This document shows positions 35,992 through 44,943 of a stretch of 64,000 bases of DNA, one piece after another. This DNA is from Flavobacteriales bacterium (GTDB lineage Bacteria; Bacteroidota; Bacteroidia; CAIKAF01), in contig JANWKT010000028.1 of NCBI GenBank assembly GCA_025451235.1, forward strand, positions 62,001 through 126,000. The letters run 5' to 3'. How positions within the stretch are numbered: the stretch's first letter is position 1; the number at the start of each line of letters is the position of its first letter. The notes beneath the pieces are model-generated. The model ran no database searches. It was not told the origin of the DNA and was given only the letters and a program-made list of their open reading frames with translations. A program made the translations under genes and the position numbers.

Positions 35992-36250
35992 GATTAACTT
36001 TATTGAGGTTCATATTAATTGAAAGAAACATAGCCAACGAATATAAGGCCCACCAAAACCATGCCTAAAATCTTAAAATGTTTTAAAATATCACCCTAAC
36101 GGCCAATGGGTAAAGCATTAGCCTCCTGGATCCTATCGAAACACACTTAAGGAAGTAAAGAAAAAATAAAAACCGCTCTTGGAAATTTATCAGGAAAATG
36201 TAATTTGTTGGATTCAATTTTGACAGAAAATTTATCAACCTGAAATTAAA

Positions 36251-37789
36251 ATGCTAGTAAAAACATTCGGATCGGCGGTATATGGTGTGAATGCACAAAC
36301 TATTACGGTGGAAGTAAACGTATCCGACGGAATAAAATTTCACTTGGTAGGATTGCCTGATAATGCCGTAAAGGAAAGTACACTCCGGATTGAAGCAGCC
36401 CTTAAAAATAACGAGTACAGGATCCCTGGGAAAAAAATAATTGTGAACATGGCCCCTGCTGATATCCGCAAAGAGGGAAGCTCGTATGACCTGACCATTG
36501 CCCTGGGGATTTTAGCGGCCACCGAACAAATCCATACGGACCGATTGAATGATTTTATCATTATGGGTGAATTGGGATTAGATGGGGATATTCAACCTAT
36601 GAAAGGAACTTTACCCATTGCCATACAAGCACGTGCCGATAAATTTAAAGGGATCATTGTACCAGAGGCCAATGCGATGGAAGGAGCTATTGTGGCCGGT
36701 CTGGATGTATATGGCGTGAATAATTTAAAAGAAGTCTGCGATTTTCTCGAAGGAAAAGCGGAACTTGAAAAAACTATTTTCAATACCCGGGATGAATTTG
36801 CCTATCAACAACAACAAATGCCTTTTGATTTTTCGGAAGTAAAGGGGCAGGAAAATATTAAACGTGCTTTGGAAATTGCAGCTGCAGGGGGGCATAACGT
36901 TTTATTAATCGGTCCGCCAGGAGCAGGAAAAACCATGCTGGCCAAACGAATCCCCACTATATTACCTCCTTTGGGTTTGCATGAGGCGTTGGAAACCACC
37001 AAGATCCATTCTGTAGCAGGCAAATTAGGTAAACATAAAGGATTGATCAGCATGCGACCTTTCAGATCTCCCCATCATACTATTTCGGATGTGGCGTTGG
37101 TTGGAGGCGGTGGAAATCCTCAACCTGGAGAAATCTCGCTGGCCCATAATGGTGTTTTGTTTTTAGATGAGCTTCCAGAATTTAAACGGTCTGTACTAGA
37201 AGTCTTGCGCCAACCTTTGGAAGACAGAGTGGTAACCATTTCAAGAGCGAAGGCCTCGATCGAATATCCAGCCAATTTTATGATGGTAGCCTCCATGAAC
37301 CCATGCCCTTGCGGCAATTACAACCATCCGGAAAAAGATTGTGTTTGTGGCCCGGGAGTGGTGCAAAAATATTTGAACAAGATCAGCGGACCTTTATTGG
37401 ATAGAATAGACCTGCATGTTGAAGTAACTCCGGTCAATTTTGATGAGCTATCAGAAAAACGCAATGGAGAACCGAGCGAAAAGATCCGGGAAAGGGTACT
37501 AACTGCACGAGAAGTTCAAAGCGAAAGATTCAAAGAAAGTGAAGGGATCTATAGCAACGCTATGATGACCAGCAAACAGTTAAGAGAGATCTGCCAGATC
37601 GACCAGGTAAGTTCTAATCTGCTCAAAGTAGCCATGGAAAGACTTAAATTATCTGCCAGAGCTTACGACCGTATCTTAAAAGTAGCCAGAACAGTAGCAG
37701 ACCTGGGTGGATCTGCTTCTATTAAACCCGAACATATTGCCGAAGCCATTACTTTCAGAAGTTTGGATAGGGAAAATTGGGCAGGGTAG
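36251..37789 (+). CDS. comM: YifB/ComM family Mg-chelatase-like AAA ATPase
   Basis: A 512-residue protein of the ComM/YifB family. The N-terminal chelatase-linked domain (1-175) is followed by the AAA+ module: Walker A GPPGAGKT at 221-228, PFRSPHHT, Walker B VLFLDELPEF, and the zinc-like NPCPCGNY. ComM is a hexameric helicase that helps branch migration during natural transformation in Vibrio; in non-competent bacteria its role is less clear. Length is typical. Single gene with a 259-bp divergent spacer upstream in which no gene is seen. Confidence 0.93.
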   Translation: MLVKTFGSAVYGVNAQTITVEVNVSDGIKFHLVGLPDNAVKESTLRIEAALKNNEYRIPGKKIIVNMAPADIRKEGSSYDLTIALGILAATEQIHTDRLNDFIIMGELGLDGDIQPMKGTLPIAIQARADKFKGIIVPEANAMEGAIVAGLDVYGVNNLKEVCDFLEGKAELEKTIFNTRDEFAYQQQQMPFDFSEVKGQENIKRALEIAAAGGHNVLLIGPPGAGKTMLAKRIPTILPPLGLHEALETTKIHSVAGKLGKHKGLISMRPFRSPHHTISDVALVGGGGNPQPGEISLAHNGVLFLDELPEFKRSVLEVLRQPLEDRVVTISRAKASIEYPANFMMVASMNPCPCGNYNHPEKDCVCGPGVVQKYLNKISGPLLDRIDLHVEVTPVNFDELSEKRNGEPSEKIRERVLTAREVQSERFKESEGIYSNAMMTSKQLREICQIDQVSSNLLKVAMERLKLSARAYDRILKVARTVADLGGSASIKPEHIAEAITFRSLDRENWAG

Positions 37790-37794
37790 GAAAA

Positions 37795-38181
37795 CTAAGG
37801 CAAGTAAATATTTGCAGTTTTAGTTGGTGAATTAATACTAAACGTAAGTAGTTTATCTAAATTCTGATTGAAATAGGATACACCTGTAGTCAAGTTAACC
37901 CTGCGTTCAACACCCGTTGCATGTATTGAATACTGACCATTTTCAAAATCGCCAAAATCCAATGTGCTGATTCCATCGCTATATTGAGTTGCCAGTATAT
38001 CACCCTCCTTGGCCAGCTCTAGTTTAATCCCATCCTGCAGATAATAACTACTATTACCACTTGGTGGATGACTGTAATGGGCCACTACTTTTAAATTACC
38101 CTTACAGGAAACAAGGAAAAAAAGGCCAAAGAATAATAGAACCCCTCCAGCCAAGAACTTTGTATTTACTATATTTTTCAT
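37795..38181 (-). CDS. Small lipoprotein of unknown function
   Basis: A 128-residue lipoprotein; the hydrophobic signal FLAGGVLLFFGLFFLVSC lipidates a Cys near position 26. The mature part (about 100 residues) is beta-rich, for example HYSHPPSGNSSYYLQDG and GVSYFNQNLDKLLTFS. It converges with comM 5 nt away and has its own promoter match at 38202. No family is recognised. Confidence 0.75.
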   Translation of the reverse strand: MKNIVNTKFLAGGVLLFFGLFFLVSCKGNLKVVAHYSHPPSGNSSYYLQDGIKLELAKEGDILATQYSDGISTLDFGDFENGQYSIHATGVERRVNLTTGVSYFNQNLDKLLTFSINSPTKTANIYLP

Positions 38182-38201
38182 AATTTTTATTATTTATAGT
38201 G

Positions 38202-38209
38202 CAAAGGTA
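38202..38209 (-). promoter_or_regulatory. Putative -7 element (TACCTTTG on the minus strand)
   Basis: An exact TAnnTTTG match 21 nt before the start of the lipoprotein at 38181. Confidence 0.5.
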
Positions 38210-38458
38210 TGGGGGCAACATTGGATAGAGTTACACTATTATTTTATTCATTGCATTATTCCAACTTCGATGAAATAAATAGAAAGGCTGGCTCACCTTA
38301 TTGTGGTGCTGTATTATCCATACTGAGACTATATGGTCAATTACAAACCTGGGTAATGTCTGATTAAATCCCCTGAATATATACTTGCGGAGTTGGTGAG
38401 TTCAGAAGCTTTCATATTTATCCTATTGTAAATCAGACAGGTACAATAAATTGTATTT

Positions 38459-38473
38459 TGGCACCTGATTTGC
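38459..38473 (+). promoter_or_regulatory. Sigma-54 promoter of the caspase gene (TGGCAC-N5-TTGC)
   Basis: TGGCACCTGATTTGC has every conserved base of the sigma-54 consensus at the correct GG-N10-GC spacing. The predicted start is near 38485, giving a 35-nt leader before the ATG at 38520. Sigma-54 promoters need an activator ATPase; one is encoded 6.5 kb downstream. Confidence 0.8.
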
Positions 38474-38519
38474 TATTTTAGACACACATTATTTTAATCA
38501 TACAAACATCCAACAACCT

Positions 38520-39884
38520 ATGAAATCTAAATTATCGATTGCGCTCTTATTAACCCTGGTGTTCTTCCAGGTGAGCAAAATCTTTTCCCAATCTTTTTAT
38601 GAAATAAAATTTACTGATAAAGCAGGAGCCGTTTATACTGGCTTTATGGTTTATGTAAGCGAATCGGAAAGTTATATGCGGATGGCCTATTATAATGAAG
38701 GGCAATATCGCGTGGTGAATGTAAACTATGATGCTAAAACCGGTACCCTGGAAGATGGAACTCATTATTTTGTTATGTCGGGTTCTAACCCAACCTATAT
38801 AACAGAATCGAACAGCGGTGAAAGCTATAATCCGGATACTTTTATATGGTTATGGAGTGATACTAAAGACTATGGCCTTCCCTACGTAACCGATGATCCA
38901 AATTTTGCAGAGGAAAATTTTAAACAGGTTGATTCCTATACAGAATTGGATCCGCATTCTTTTACGAAAGAATATCTGCATCAGTTTTATTCGACCAATG
39001 AGCCAGACTACCTTGCATTATTGGGTATGGTAGATGATAGTTATAATAGTTATACCAATAATGATGTAAATTACAATAACACCAACTATAACAACGAAAA
39101 TTCGAATAACAATAATACCAATAGCGGTGTGGTAACTATGCACCTGATCATAGCAGCAAATACGGCTATTACTGATATTGGACCAAGTTGCGAAATGGAT
39201 AAAAAAAGAATGGTATCGGAAATGGAAAGCGTAACAGATGCATTGGGTATTACAATGAAAAAATATATCATCGATGATAAAAATCTAACCAAAGCAAATG
39301 TATTGAGCACATTGAATAACTTATCTCCTGGGTCGAATGATATTGTTATATTTTTCTATACAGGTCATGGTTTCAGGTGGTCAGATCAAAGCGATCAATA
39401 CTCAAACATGGATTTTCGTTACAATCCATACACCCAAATAAGTGGTGAAACTTGTATGACACTTTCGGAGGTAAATAACAAAATAGCTTCCAAAGGGGCC
39501 CGGTTAACTATTTCACTGGCTGATTGCTGCAATTCAGATATTGGAGTAAATTCAAGATCTTCCGAACGGTTCCTGGTTTCCCGGTCGGATCCAAACTATG
39601 ATGAGAAAAAATTAGCCAGGCTTTTCTTAAACGCCAAAGGAAATGTGATGTCGTGTGCCGCAAGTCCGGGAGAAGTTTCCTGGTGCAATGAATCTGACGG
39701 AGGATTTTTTATGTTTAGTTTCTTCCAGGCATTTCATGAAGAAGTAGGTTATTTAAGTAATGACCCTAATTGGGATGAGGTGATGGCCAATACCAAAAAA
39801 TATGCGGCCTATAAAACTTCCAGCGGATGTAATGGTTGCTCGGCCCAAAATGCAGTAAAACAAGTGAGTGTAACCTATAATTAA
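38520..39884 (+). CDS. Exported caspase-like peptidase (orthocaspase, C14 family)
   Basis: A 454-residue protein with signal peptide MKSKLSIALLLTLVFFQVSKIFSQ. Residues 25-170 form an N-terminal domain of unknown type, then comes a linker of Asn and Tyr (about 173-202). The caspase p20 fold follows: strand MHLIIAAN, the histidine loop FYTGHGF (His283) and the cysteine loop SLADCCNSD, where Cys337 sits in the place of the catalytic cysteine. Caspase-like enzymes usually cut after Arg or Lys in bacteria. Export is unusual, since most act in the cytoplasm. It is preceded by a sigma-54 promoter and followed 6 nt later by the next gene. Confidence 0.88.
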   Translation: MKSKLSIALLLTLVFFQVSKIFSQSFYEIKFTDKAGAVYTGFMVYVSESESYMRMAYYNEGQYRVVNVNYDAKTGTLEDGTHYFVMSGSNPTYITESNSGESYNPDTFIWLWSDTKDYGLPYVTDDPNFAEENFKQVDSYTELDPHSFTKEYLHQFYSTNEPDYLALLGMVDDSYNSYTNNDVNYNNTNYNNENSNNNNTNSGVVTMHLIIAANTAITDIGPSCEMDKKRMVSEMESVTDALGITMKKYIIDDKNLTKANVLSTLNNLSPGSNDIVIFFYTGHGFRWSDQSDQYSNMDFRYNPYTQISGETCMTLSEVNNKIASKGARLTISLADCCNSDIGVNSRSSERFLVSRSDPNYDEKKLARLFLNAKGNVMSCAASPGEVSWCNESDGGFFMFSFFQAFHEEVGYLSNDPNWDEVMANTKKYAAYKTSSGCNGCSAQNAVKQVSVTYN

Positions 39885-39890
39885 TCGACT

Positions 39891-40388
39891 TTGAAAAATA
39901 TATATTTCTTATTTGTATTACTGGCCATCACTGGCAGCGCTGAAGCTAAAAATATGCATAAGGTATTTGGGACTCACGACAAGGTGATAAAAAACGCTCC
40001 AAAAGTGGAGGTATTTATGATTGATCCCATTCCTGTTCTATCGGTTGAACAAATACAAGGTGAAAACTATGTATATGATTACCGTGTGATACAATCCAAC
40101 AGTTTAAAAAAGAAAGCCGCTTCTGCCATTACAGCGGCTGCCTTGGATACCAATCAATACCTGTATGGGGTGAGCAAAAAATGCCCGTTCATGGGAAAAT
40201 ATGCGGTACATTTCAGGCAAGGAAAACAGTCCGTTACTATTATCCTCAGTGATCTATGTGCCAAAGCAATTATTTTCTGCCCTGGTTCTATTATTGATAA
40301 AAAACATATTGATCTGATAGAAAACAGCAGTATTGTTCTATCCGTTATTGCTGGACTTAGTTCGCCTGCTACCCATCAAAAAAAGTAA
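39891..40388 (+). CDS. Small exported protein of unknown function, next to the caspase gene
   Basis: A 165-residue protein starting at TTG 39891; this start gives a clean signal peptide (KNIYFLFVLLAITGSAEA). The mature part has three cysteines (KKCPFMGKYAV, SDLCAKAIIFCPG) and no recognised motif. It begins 6 nt after the caspase stop, so it is very likely co-transcribed and may be a partner or substrate of the caspase. That role is inference. Confidence 0.7.
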   Translation: MKNIYFLFVLLAITGSAEAKNMHKVFGTHDKVIKNAPKVEVFMIDPIPVLSVEQIQGENYVYDYRVIQSNSLKKKAASAITAAALDTNQYLYGVSKKCPFMGKYAVHFRQGKQSVTIILSDLCAKAIIFCPGSIIDKKHIDLIENSSIVLSVIAGLSSPATHQKK

Positions 40389-40499
40389 ATACTCACTGTT
40401 TCCAGCAGTTGTATAGAATTATATAGGTTTTTTTGCAACCAGTGATCAATTTTGAACGTCTATAAGTATATTAGTACCCTCAAAACAAAAATGCTACAT

Positions 40500-40832
40500 A
40501 TGAAGCCAATCACATTTGTTATAGTAATGTTAACAGCCGGATGGCTGAATGGCATTTCAGCTCAAAATCTTGATCCCTCCGACTCTAATATCCCTACCAT
40601 AGATATAGCGATGGACCTCTACAATGCCCATAAATACAAGGAATCTATTCCAGAATTCTCCAAGGTGATTAAAGAGGATGAAAAGAATGGAAAAGCATTC
40701 TATTATAGAGGAATGGCCAAGATGCATGAAAAACAAAATGGGTTTTGCAAGGATCTGGAGGAGTCATTAAAGCTCGGATATGCTACCAGCGCGGATATTT
40801 ATTATTATGGATGTGAGACCCATACCAAATAA
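40500..40832 (+). CDS. Exported TPR protein
   Basis: The start is set at ATG 40500 (MKPITFVIVMLTAGWLNGISAQ, a signal peptide); an in-frame ATG at 40491 and a TTG at 40452 are also possible. About 110 residues, with one to two tetratricopeptide-like units (AMDLYNAHKYKESIPEFSKVIKED, then GKAFYYRGMAKMHEKQN) and a single Cys pair near the end (GFCKDLEE, YYGCETH). TPRs mediate binding. Third plus-strand gene after the sigma-54 promoter, with a 111-nt gap. Confidence 0.75.
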   Translation: MKPITFVIVMLTAGWLNGISAQNLDPSDSNIPTIDIAMDLYNAHKYKESIPEFSKVIKEDEKNGKAFYYRGMAKMHEKQNGFCKDLEESLKLGYATSADIYYYGCETHTK

Positions 40833-40838
40833 TAAGAC

Positions 40839-41381
40839 CTATACCCCTAAAATTTTCGCATCAAGTAAGAATTTCAGGAATAGATGAGTTTTGATATCAG
40901 TGGTATTTACCCTATCGGTAAATAACTGAACCCGTATTGCAAGTGAGTCCTGTTTAATATAATTGACCAATTCCACGTCATTTATATCCATCACCAAAGT
41001 GTCTCCAATATTCTCAGGAATATGATTTTTAAAGGCCACTTCCGCTTCCGGCAAGTCTTTGGCTACCAGATATAAGTGGATAGAGGTAATAAAAGAAAAA
41101 TCATCTCCCTCGGTATTAATAATGGCCGCCCTTATTTCTCTTACCTTACATCCTTCGATCAGATCAGAGTTTGTGTTATTATCACTGAAGTATTTTTGGG
41201 AGTTAGTAGGAAAATAGGGGGTGTAGATATCATAGGGGATATTCGCTGGAACACCCGCTGGAATAGTAAATCCTTTGGTATAACTCATTTCAAACTGGGT
41301 GAATTTGTCAAACCATTTACACCCTGCCATCATCACCATTGATGCCAAGGCTATCAGCCAAAATTTTCTTGTCGATCTCAT
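40839..41381 (-). CDS. Lipoprotein of unknown function
   Basis: A 180-residue lipoprotein with signal MRSTRKFWLIALASMVMMAGC and Cys21 as the lipidated residue. The mature part is beta-rich with a Pro-rich loop (IPAGVPANIPYDIYTPYFP). It converges with the TPR gene 6 nt away. No family is recognised. Confidence 0.78.
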   Translation of the reverse strand: MRSTRKFWLIALASMVMMAGCKWFDKFTQFEMSYTKGFTIPAGVPANIPYDIYTPYFPTNSQKYFSDNNTNSDLIEGCKVREIRAAIINTEGDDFSFITSIHLYLVAKDLPEAEVAFKNHIPENIGDTLVMDINDVELVNYIKQDSLAIRVQLFTDRVNTTDIKTHLFLKFLLDAKILGV

Positions 41382-41525
41382 GTTTTCTAATGTTTTAATC
41401 CAACCAATGGGTGCAAATAGCAGGCAATTTTCCGTATTTTAACCATAAAATACTTATAATAAATTAGTTACATAAGCAATGGGTGTTTTTGGACATCCTC
41501 AAAAACCCCTAAATGATAGGAAATT

Positions 41526-41538
41526 TCTCAAAATGAGA
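41526..41538. promoter_or_regulatory. Putative activator site 1 (TCTCAAAATGAGA)
   Basis: A 13-bp palindrome with 5-bp arms. The same motif, with one changed central base at the third copy, is found at 41683-41695 and 46318-46330. The three flank the response regulator-kinase-activator genes, so it is most likely the binding site of the NtrC-type regulator. Confidence 0.65.
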
Positions 41539-41681
41539 CAGTGTCCCAGTGGCTGTGCATGAACCACCTTCCGTTATGGGTTGTTATAAGATTTGTCCTG
41601 GTTATCTAATCAACGAGCATACATGATGTCCATTTTCTCCCCCATTTAGGCCCCTCTTTTTTATATAAATCGATAAAAATA

Positions 41682-41696
41682 TTCTCAAAATGAGAA
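41682..41696. promoter_or_regulatory. Putative activator site 2 (TTCTCAAAATGAGAA)
   Basis: Contains the 13-bp motif with one more paired base on each side. It lies 410 bp before the response regulator start and about 100 bp before the weak sigma-54-like sequences at 41779-41807. Confidence 0.65.
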
Positions 41697-42091
41697 AAAA
41701 GCTCAGCAAATGCCCCGGTTTTGAAAACCCAGGAAGCAGATAAAGTATTGTTTATCAGAATCATACATTTCCTAAAATCGGCTATTAGAATGCTGGCATA
41801 GCCTTGGAGAATACAAAATTCTGAATAACAGGGATACTTACTATTAAAAATTCTCGGTTTAGAATAATCAAGTGTTTTGCAATGAAGTGGCCGGCCTCTG
41901 ATGGTTAAAGAAGTGTCGAGCAACTCTCTTAGCAAAACAAGAATGACCCTAGGACCTAAGGACCGCAGATGAGGAATAGCCTATTGCCAATATAATAATT
42001 GTAAGGAATGGGAGGTAAAAAATTAGGCAGTGTTCAAATGTAGAGTGGCAAAAGGAGGGGGCCATTGCCCTTTCCTTTAAAACAGGGAATT

Positions 42092-42517
42092 ATGGAAACA
42101 AATAAAAAAATAGTAAAAATTGTGATTATAGAAGATAACGAGTTTTTCAATCAACTGTTAACGACAAGATTGAAAAACTATATTTATCCGATCGCTGATG
42201 ACCAACATTTTGAGCTTCAGGTAAACTCTTATACCAATTCAAAAGATGCTCTGCTTAACTTACCAGATGATACCGATATTGTTTTTCTTGACTATTATCT
42301 GGGAGACTCGATTACCGGAATTGAGGTGATGAAAAAAATAAAGAAGGCCTGCAATTCGTGTAATGTTATTATCATTTCTCAAGTAAAAAGTTTACAAACT
42401 TCTCTGGTAACTTTATTAGAGGGGGCCTCAGAATTTATTTTGAAAGACAAGAATGCTATTACCAAAAGCTGTTACGTGGCTGAAGAAATGATCTACAAAA
42501 GACTTAAATATATATAG
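42092..42517 (+). CDS. Single-domain response regulator
   Basis: About 141 residues, started at ATG 42092 (METNKKIVKIVIIEDNEFFN); the longer TTG frame adds nine residues. A complete receiver domain: acidic pocket IIEDNE, phosphorylation site LDYYLG (Asp67) and lysine in ILKDK near 113. No output domain follows. Its N-terminus (EDNEFFN) resembles the NtrC-type regulator's (EDNEWYN), so the two may be sister receivers for the same kinase, acting as a phosphate shuttle or sink. Followed by the hybrid kinase after 62 nt. Confidence 0.9.
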   Translation: METNKKIVKIVIIEDNEFFNQLLTTRLKNYIYPIADDQHFELQVNSYTNSKDALLNLPDDTDIVFLDYYLGDSITGIEVMKKIKKACNSCNVIIISQVKSLQTSLVTLLEGASEFILKDKNAITKSCYVAEEMIYKRLKYI

Positions 42518-42579
42518 ATAAGAGCTTGTTTATTCCTAATATTTCAGTAAATTTAATAATGTGAAAAAAGGAGTTTCCT

Positions 42580-44925
42580 ATGAAAAAAAGATTCTCATTA
42601 GAAGTAGGAATGCTTATTTTTATTTCCACCCTGGTGTTGATCGTTTCTATTTCGGGAATTATCACCTATCAGAATATAACTTCTTTGACCTTTGATCTAA
42701 AGAAAGGCACCACTCCGGATAATAAAGTAATCCTACTAAAACAAATCACCGCTGATTTGTATGAAACCGAGAGTAGTGTAAGGACTTTTTATTTTACCCG
42801 AGATTCGGCCTATTTGACTAACTATACCCCTTCTAAGAATTTAGTTGAGAACAGGATGACCGTTTTGGAAAGTTATCTTCAAAATGATCCGTTGAATAGA
42901 TCAAGGCTAGATTCTATCAGGTATTTTGTTCAGGAAAAATATCTGGTGATGGACGAATGGCTTGTACTGGAAAAGAATGAAAAAGTAACCAAGGAGCTGA
43001 GCAAACTTCCAGAAAAAATAGATTCCGAGGCGAAGAAGACAATCAATGATGACACGTCCGAAAAAATAAGGAAGAAAGATAAAAAAAATTATCTCGATGT
43101 TCAGCTATTGGAAAACGAGGTAAAAAAAATTCAACAACAACAAACCAGCCAGCTAAGAGCGCTTAACCAGCAGGAGCTGATGCTGAATATTAAAAACAAA
43201 GCCATCAACGATGCTTTAAGGAATATCGTTGCCCGGATGGAAAAAGAAGAAAAATCATCTCTTGCCGAGTTGAACGAAAATGCCATACAAAAAGCCAATA
43301 TCACCAACTTCATTATTGCCGCATTTTGCACATCTGCAGTTTTCCTTTTGGTGATCTTTGGTACCACTTTATTTAGATATATTGTTAAAACAAGGGAATA
43401 CAACCGGGCCTTAAAAAATGCCCACCTTGAAGCAGAAAATCTTGCAGAGGCCAAGCAGAACTTCTTGGCAAATATGACCCATGAGATCAGAACACCCATT
43501 AATTCGATCCTGGGATTTACCGAACAGCTTGATAAATCCTCCTTATCAAATCAACAAAGGGAGTATTTGCAAATAGTTAAAAAATCCTCCATACACTTGC
43601 TGAAAATAGTGAATGATGTATTGGATTATTCAAAACTACAGGCTGGGAAATTTTCGTTTGAGAAGATTATATTCAATCCTGCGGAGACCATTCAGGAAGT
43701 GATAGATATTTTATTACCCGAAGCGGAGGCCAAAAGTATCAAGGTCCACTTTCAAAAAAATGAAGGGATTCCTGATTTTTTGAGAGGAGACCCGTTTCGT
43801 TTACAACAGATTCTTTTGAATTTAATGGGCAATGCCATTAAATTTACCGGGTCCGGAAGTATTTTCGTTGTTGTAAATACAGAGAAAATGGAAGGAAATG
43901 AGCTTTTACTGAAGGTAGAGGTTCGGGATACAGGTATTGGTATTCCTGCTCATAAGGTAGATAAGGTATTCGGGGATTTCGAACAGGCAGATTCCAATAT
44001 TTCAAGAAAGTTCAGAGGTACAGGACTTGGCTTAAGTATTACAAAAAAGCTGGTGGAAAATCAGCAAGGAAGTATCCATATCATCAGTAAAGAAGGGGCG
44101 GGAACTGTGGTAAATTTTGTGATCCCCTATGAGGTGGTCAACAACCATCAGGAAACCGTTGTTTCAGACAAACGAATTGATTCCACCTTTTTAGCCGGCA
44201 AAAAAATTCTGATAGTGGATGATGAGCCTTTTAACCGAAAATTGCTCAGGACCATCTTGCTTCAATGGGGGGCCACTGTAGAGGAAGCCCACGATGGCGA
44301 AAATGCTTTGTTCTTAGTGAACAACAAACAATATGATTTGGTATTGATGGATGTTAGGATGCCTGGTATGACAGGTATTGAAATTACCCGCAGAATAAGA
44401 TCACATGAAAAGCCAGAGATAAGGAATCTCATCATCATAGCACTCACTGCCTCCAACGACAAAGAAAAAGAAATGAAATGCCTTGAGGCGGGAATGAATG
44501 CCTTTCTGCCGAAACCATTCACGGAACAGCAATTTTTTGAAGTGGTCAATAAAACTTTTTCGGGCTTACCTTCACCGCAACAAAATGATATTAGTATCAG
44601 CATGAACGAGCTATCTAAGTTGGCAAATGGTGATAAGAACTTCGTAAAGGAAATGGCGAGATTATTTATTAAGGGTGCAGAAGAAAGTGTTGAAACAATC
44701 AAGAAAGCATATGAAGTAGATGATTGGGGTACGATCAGGTCAGTTACCCATAAAGTGGCTCCTTCATGCAGGCACTTGGGGGCCACAAAAATGCTTGAAT
44801 TGGTAAAATTAATAGAAAAACAGGCAGAAAATGATGTAAGTAAAGCAGATTTGAATGTGCTCATCCACGAATTAGAGGTGGAGTCATCAGCGGCCATTGA
44901 TGAAGTAAAAAAATATTTGGTTTAA
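42580..44925 (+). CDS. Hybrid sensor histidine kinase with receiver and HPt domains
   Basis: A 781-residue membrane kinase. TM1 at about 8-30, a helical sensor region of about 210 residues (CHASE3-like), and TM2 at about 242-266. HisKA has His301 (NMTHEIRTPINS). HATPase motifs are NLMGNAIKF (N box), DTGIGIP (G1) and FRGTGLGLSI (G2). The receiver (about 541-660) has Asp591 (LMDVRMPGM) and Lys645. The C-terminal HPt has His724 (SVTHKVAPS). A good AGGAG ribosome site at 42569-42573 is unusual for the phylum. It likely passes phosphate to the regulator at 44944 through the HPt. Confidence 0.96.
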   Translation: MKKRFSLEVGMLIFISTLVLIVSISGIITYQNITSLTFDLKKGTTPDNKVILLKQITADLYETESSVRTFYFTRDSAYLTNYTPSKNLVENRMTVLESYLQNDPLNRSRLDSIRYFVQEKYLVMDEWLVLEKNEKVTKELSKLPEKIDSEAKKTINDDTSEKIRKKDKKNYLDVQLLENEVKKIQQQQTSQLRALNQQELMLNIKNKAINDALRNIVARMEKEEKSSLAELNENAIQKANITNFIIAAFCTSAVFLLVIFGTTLFRYIVKTREYNRALKNAHLEAENLAEAKQNFLANMTHEIRTPINSILGFTEQLDKSSLSNQQREYLQIVKKSSIHLLKIVNDVLDYSKLQAGKFSFEKIIFNPAETIQEVIDILLPEAEAKSIKVHFQKNEGIPDFLRGDPFRLQQILLNLMGNAIKFTGSGSIFVVVNTEKMEGNELLLKVEVRDTGIGIPAHKVDKVFGDFEQADSNISRKFRGTGLGLSITKKLVENQQGSIHIISKEGAGTVVNFVIPYEVVNNHQETVVSDKRIDSTFLAGKKILIVDDEPFNRKLLRTILLQWGATVEEAHDGENALFLVNNKQYDLVLMDVRMPGMTGIEITRRIRSHEKPEIRNLIIIALTASNDKEKEMKCLEAGMNAFLPKPFTEQQFFEVVNKTFSGLPSPQQNDISISMNELSKLANGDKNFVKEMARLFIKGAEESVETIKKAYEVDDWGTIRSVTHKVAPSCRHLGATKMLELVKLIEKQAENDVSKADLNVLIHELEVESSAAIDEVKKYLV

Positions 44926-44943
44926 CTTGCCCCTTATAAACGA

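Larger units (their letters stand above)
38182..38519. other. 338-bp divergent spacer with a sigma-54 promoter
   Basis: No gene is visible. It holds a -7 match for the minus-strand lipoprotein (38202-38209) and the sigma-54 promoter for the caspase gene (38459-38473). There is also an 8-bp inverted repeat, GTCTGATT at 38358-38365 and AATCAGAC at 38431-38438, about 50-125 bp upstream of the predicted start, which could be activator half-sites. Confidence 0.6.
41382..42091. other. 710-bp noncoding regulatory spacer
   Basis: Between the divergent lipoprotein and response regulator genes. It holds two copies of the palindrome TCTCAAAATGAGA (41526 and 41683). TGGCAT-N4-TTGG at 41794-41807 is similar to a sigma-54 promoter but one base short, and CGGC-N8-TGC at 41779-41793 is a weak match with correct spacing. 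The minus-strand frame at 41606-41935 is not credible as a gene. The rest is AT-rich with no strong terminator. Confidence 0.6.

Noticed and set aside
41606-41935. 109-residue minus-strand ORF in the regulatory spacer
   Set aside because: It covers the palindrome at 41682 and the possible promoter, shows no domain or signal, and has poor composition. It is better read as noncoding.
44262-44897. 211-residue minus-strand ORF
   Set aside because: Antisense of the kinase receiver and HPt domains, whose frame is intact and conserved.
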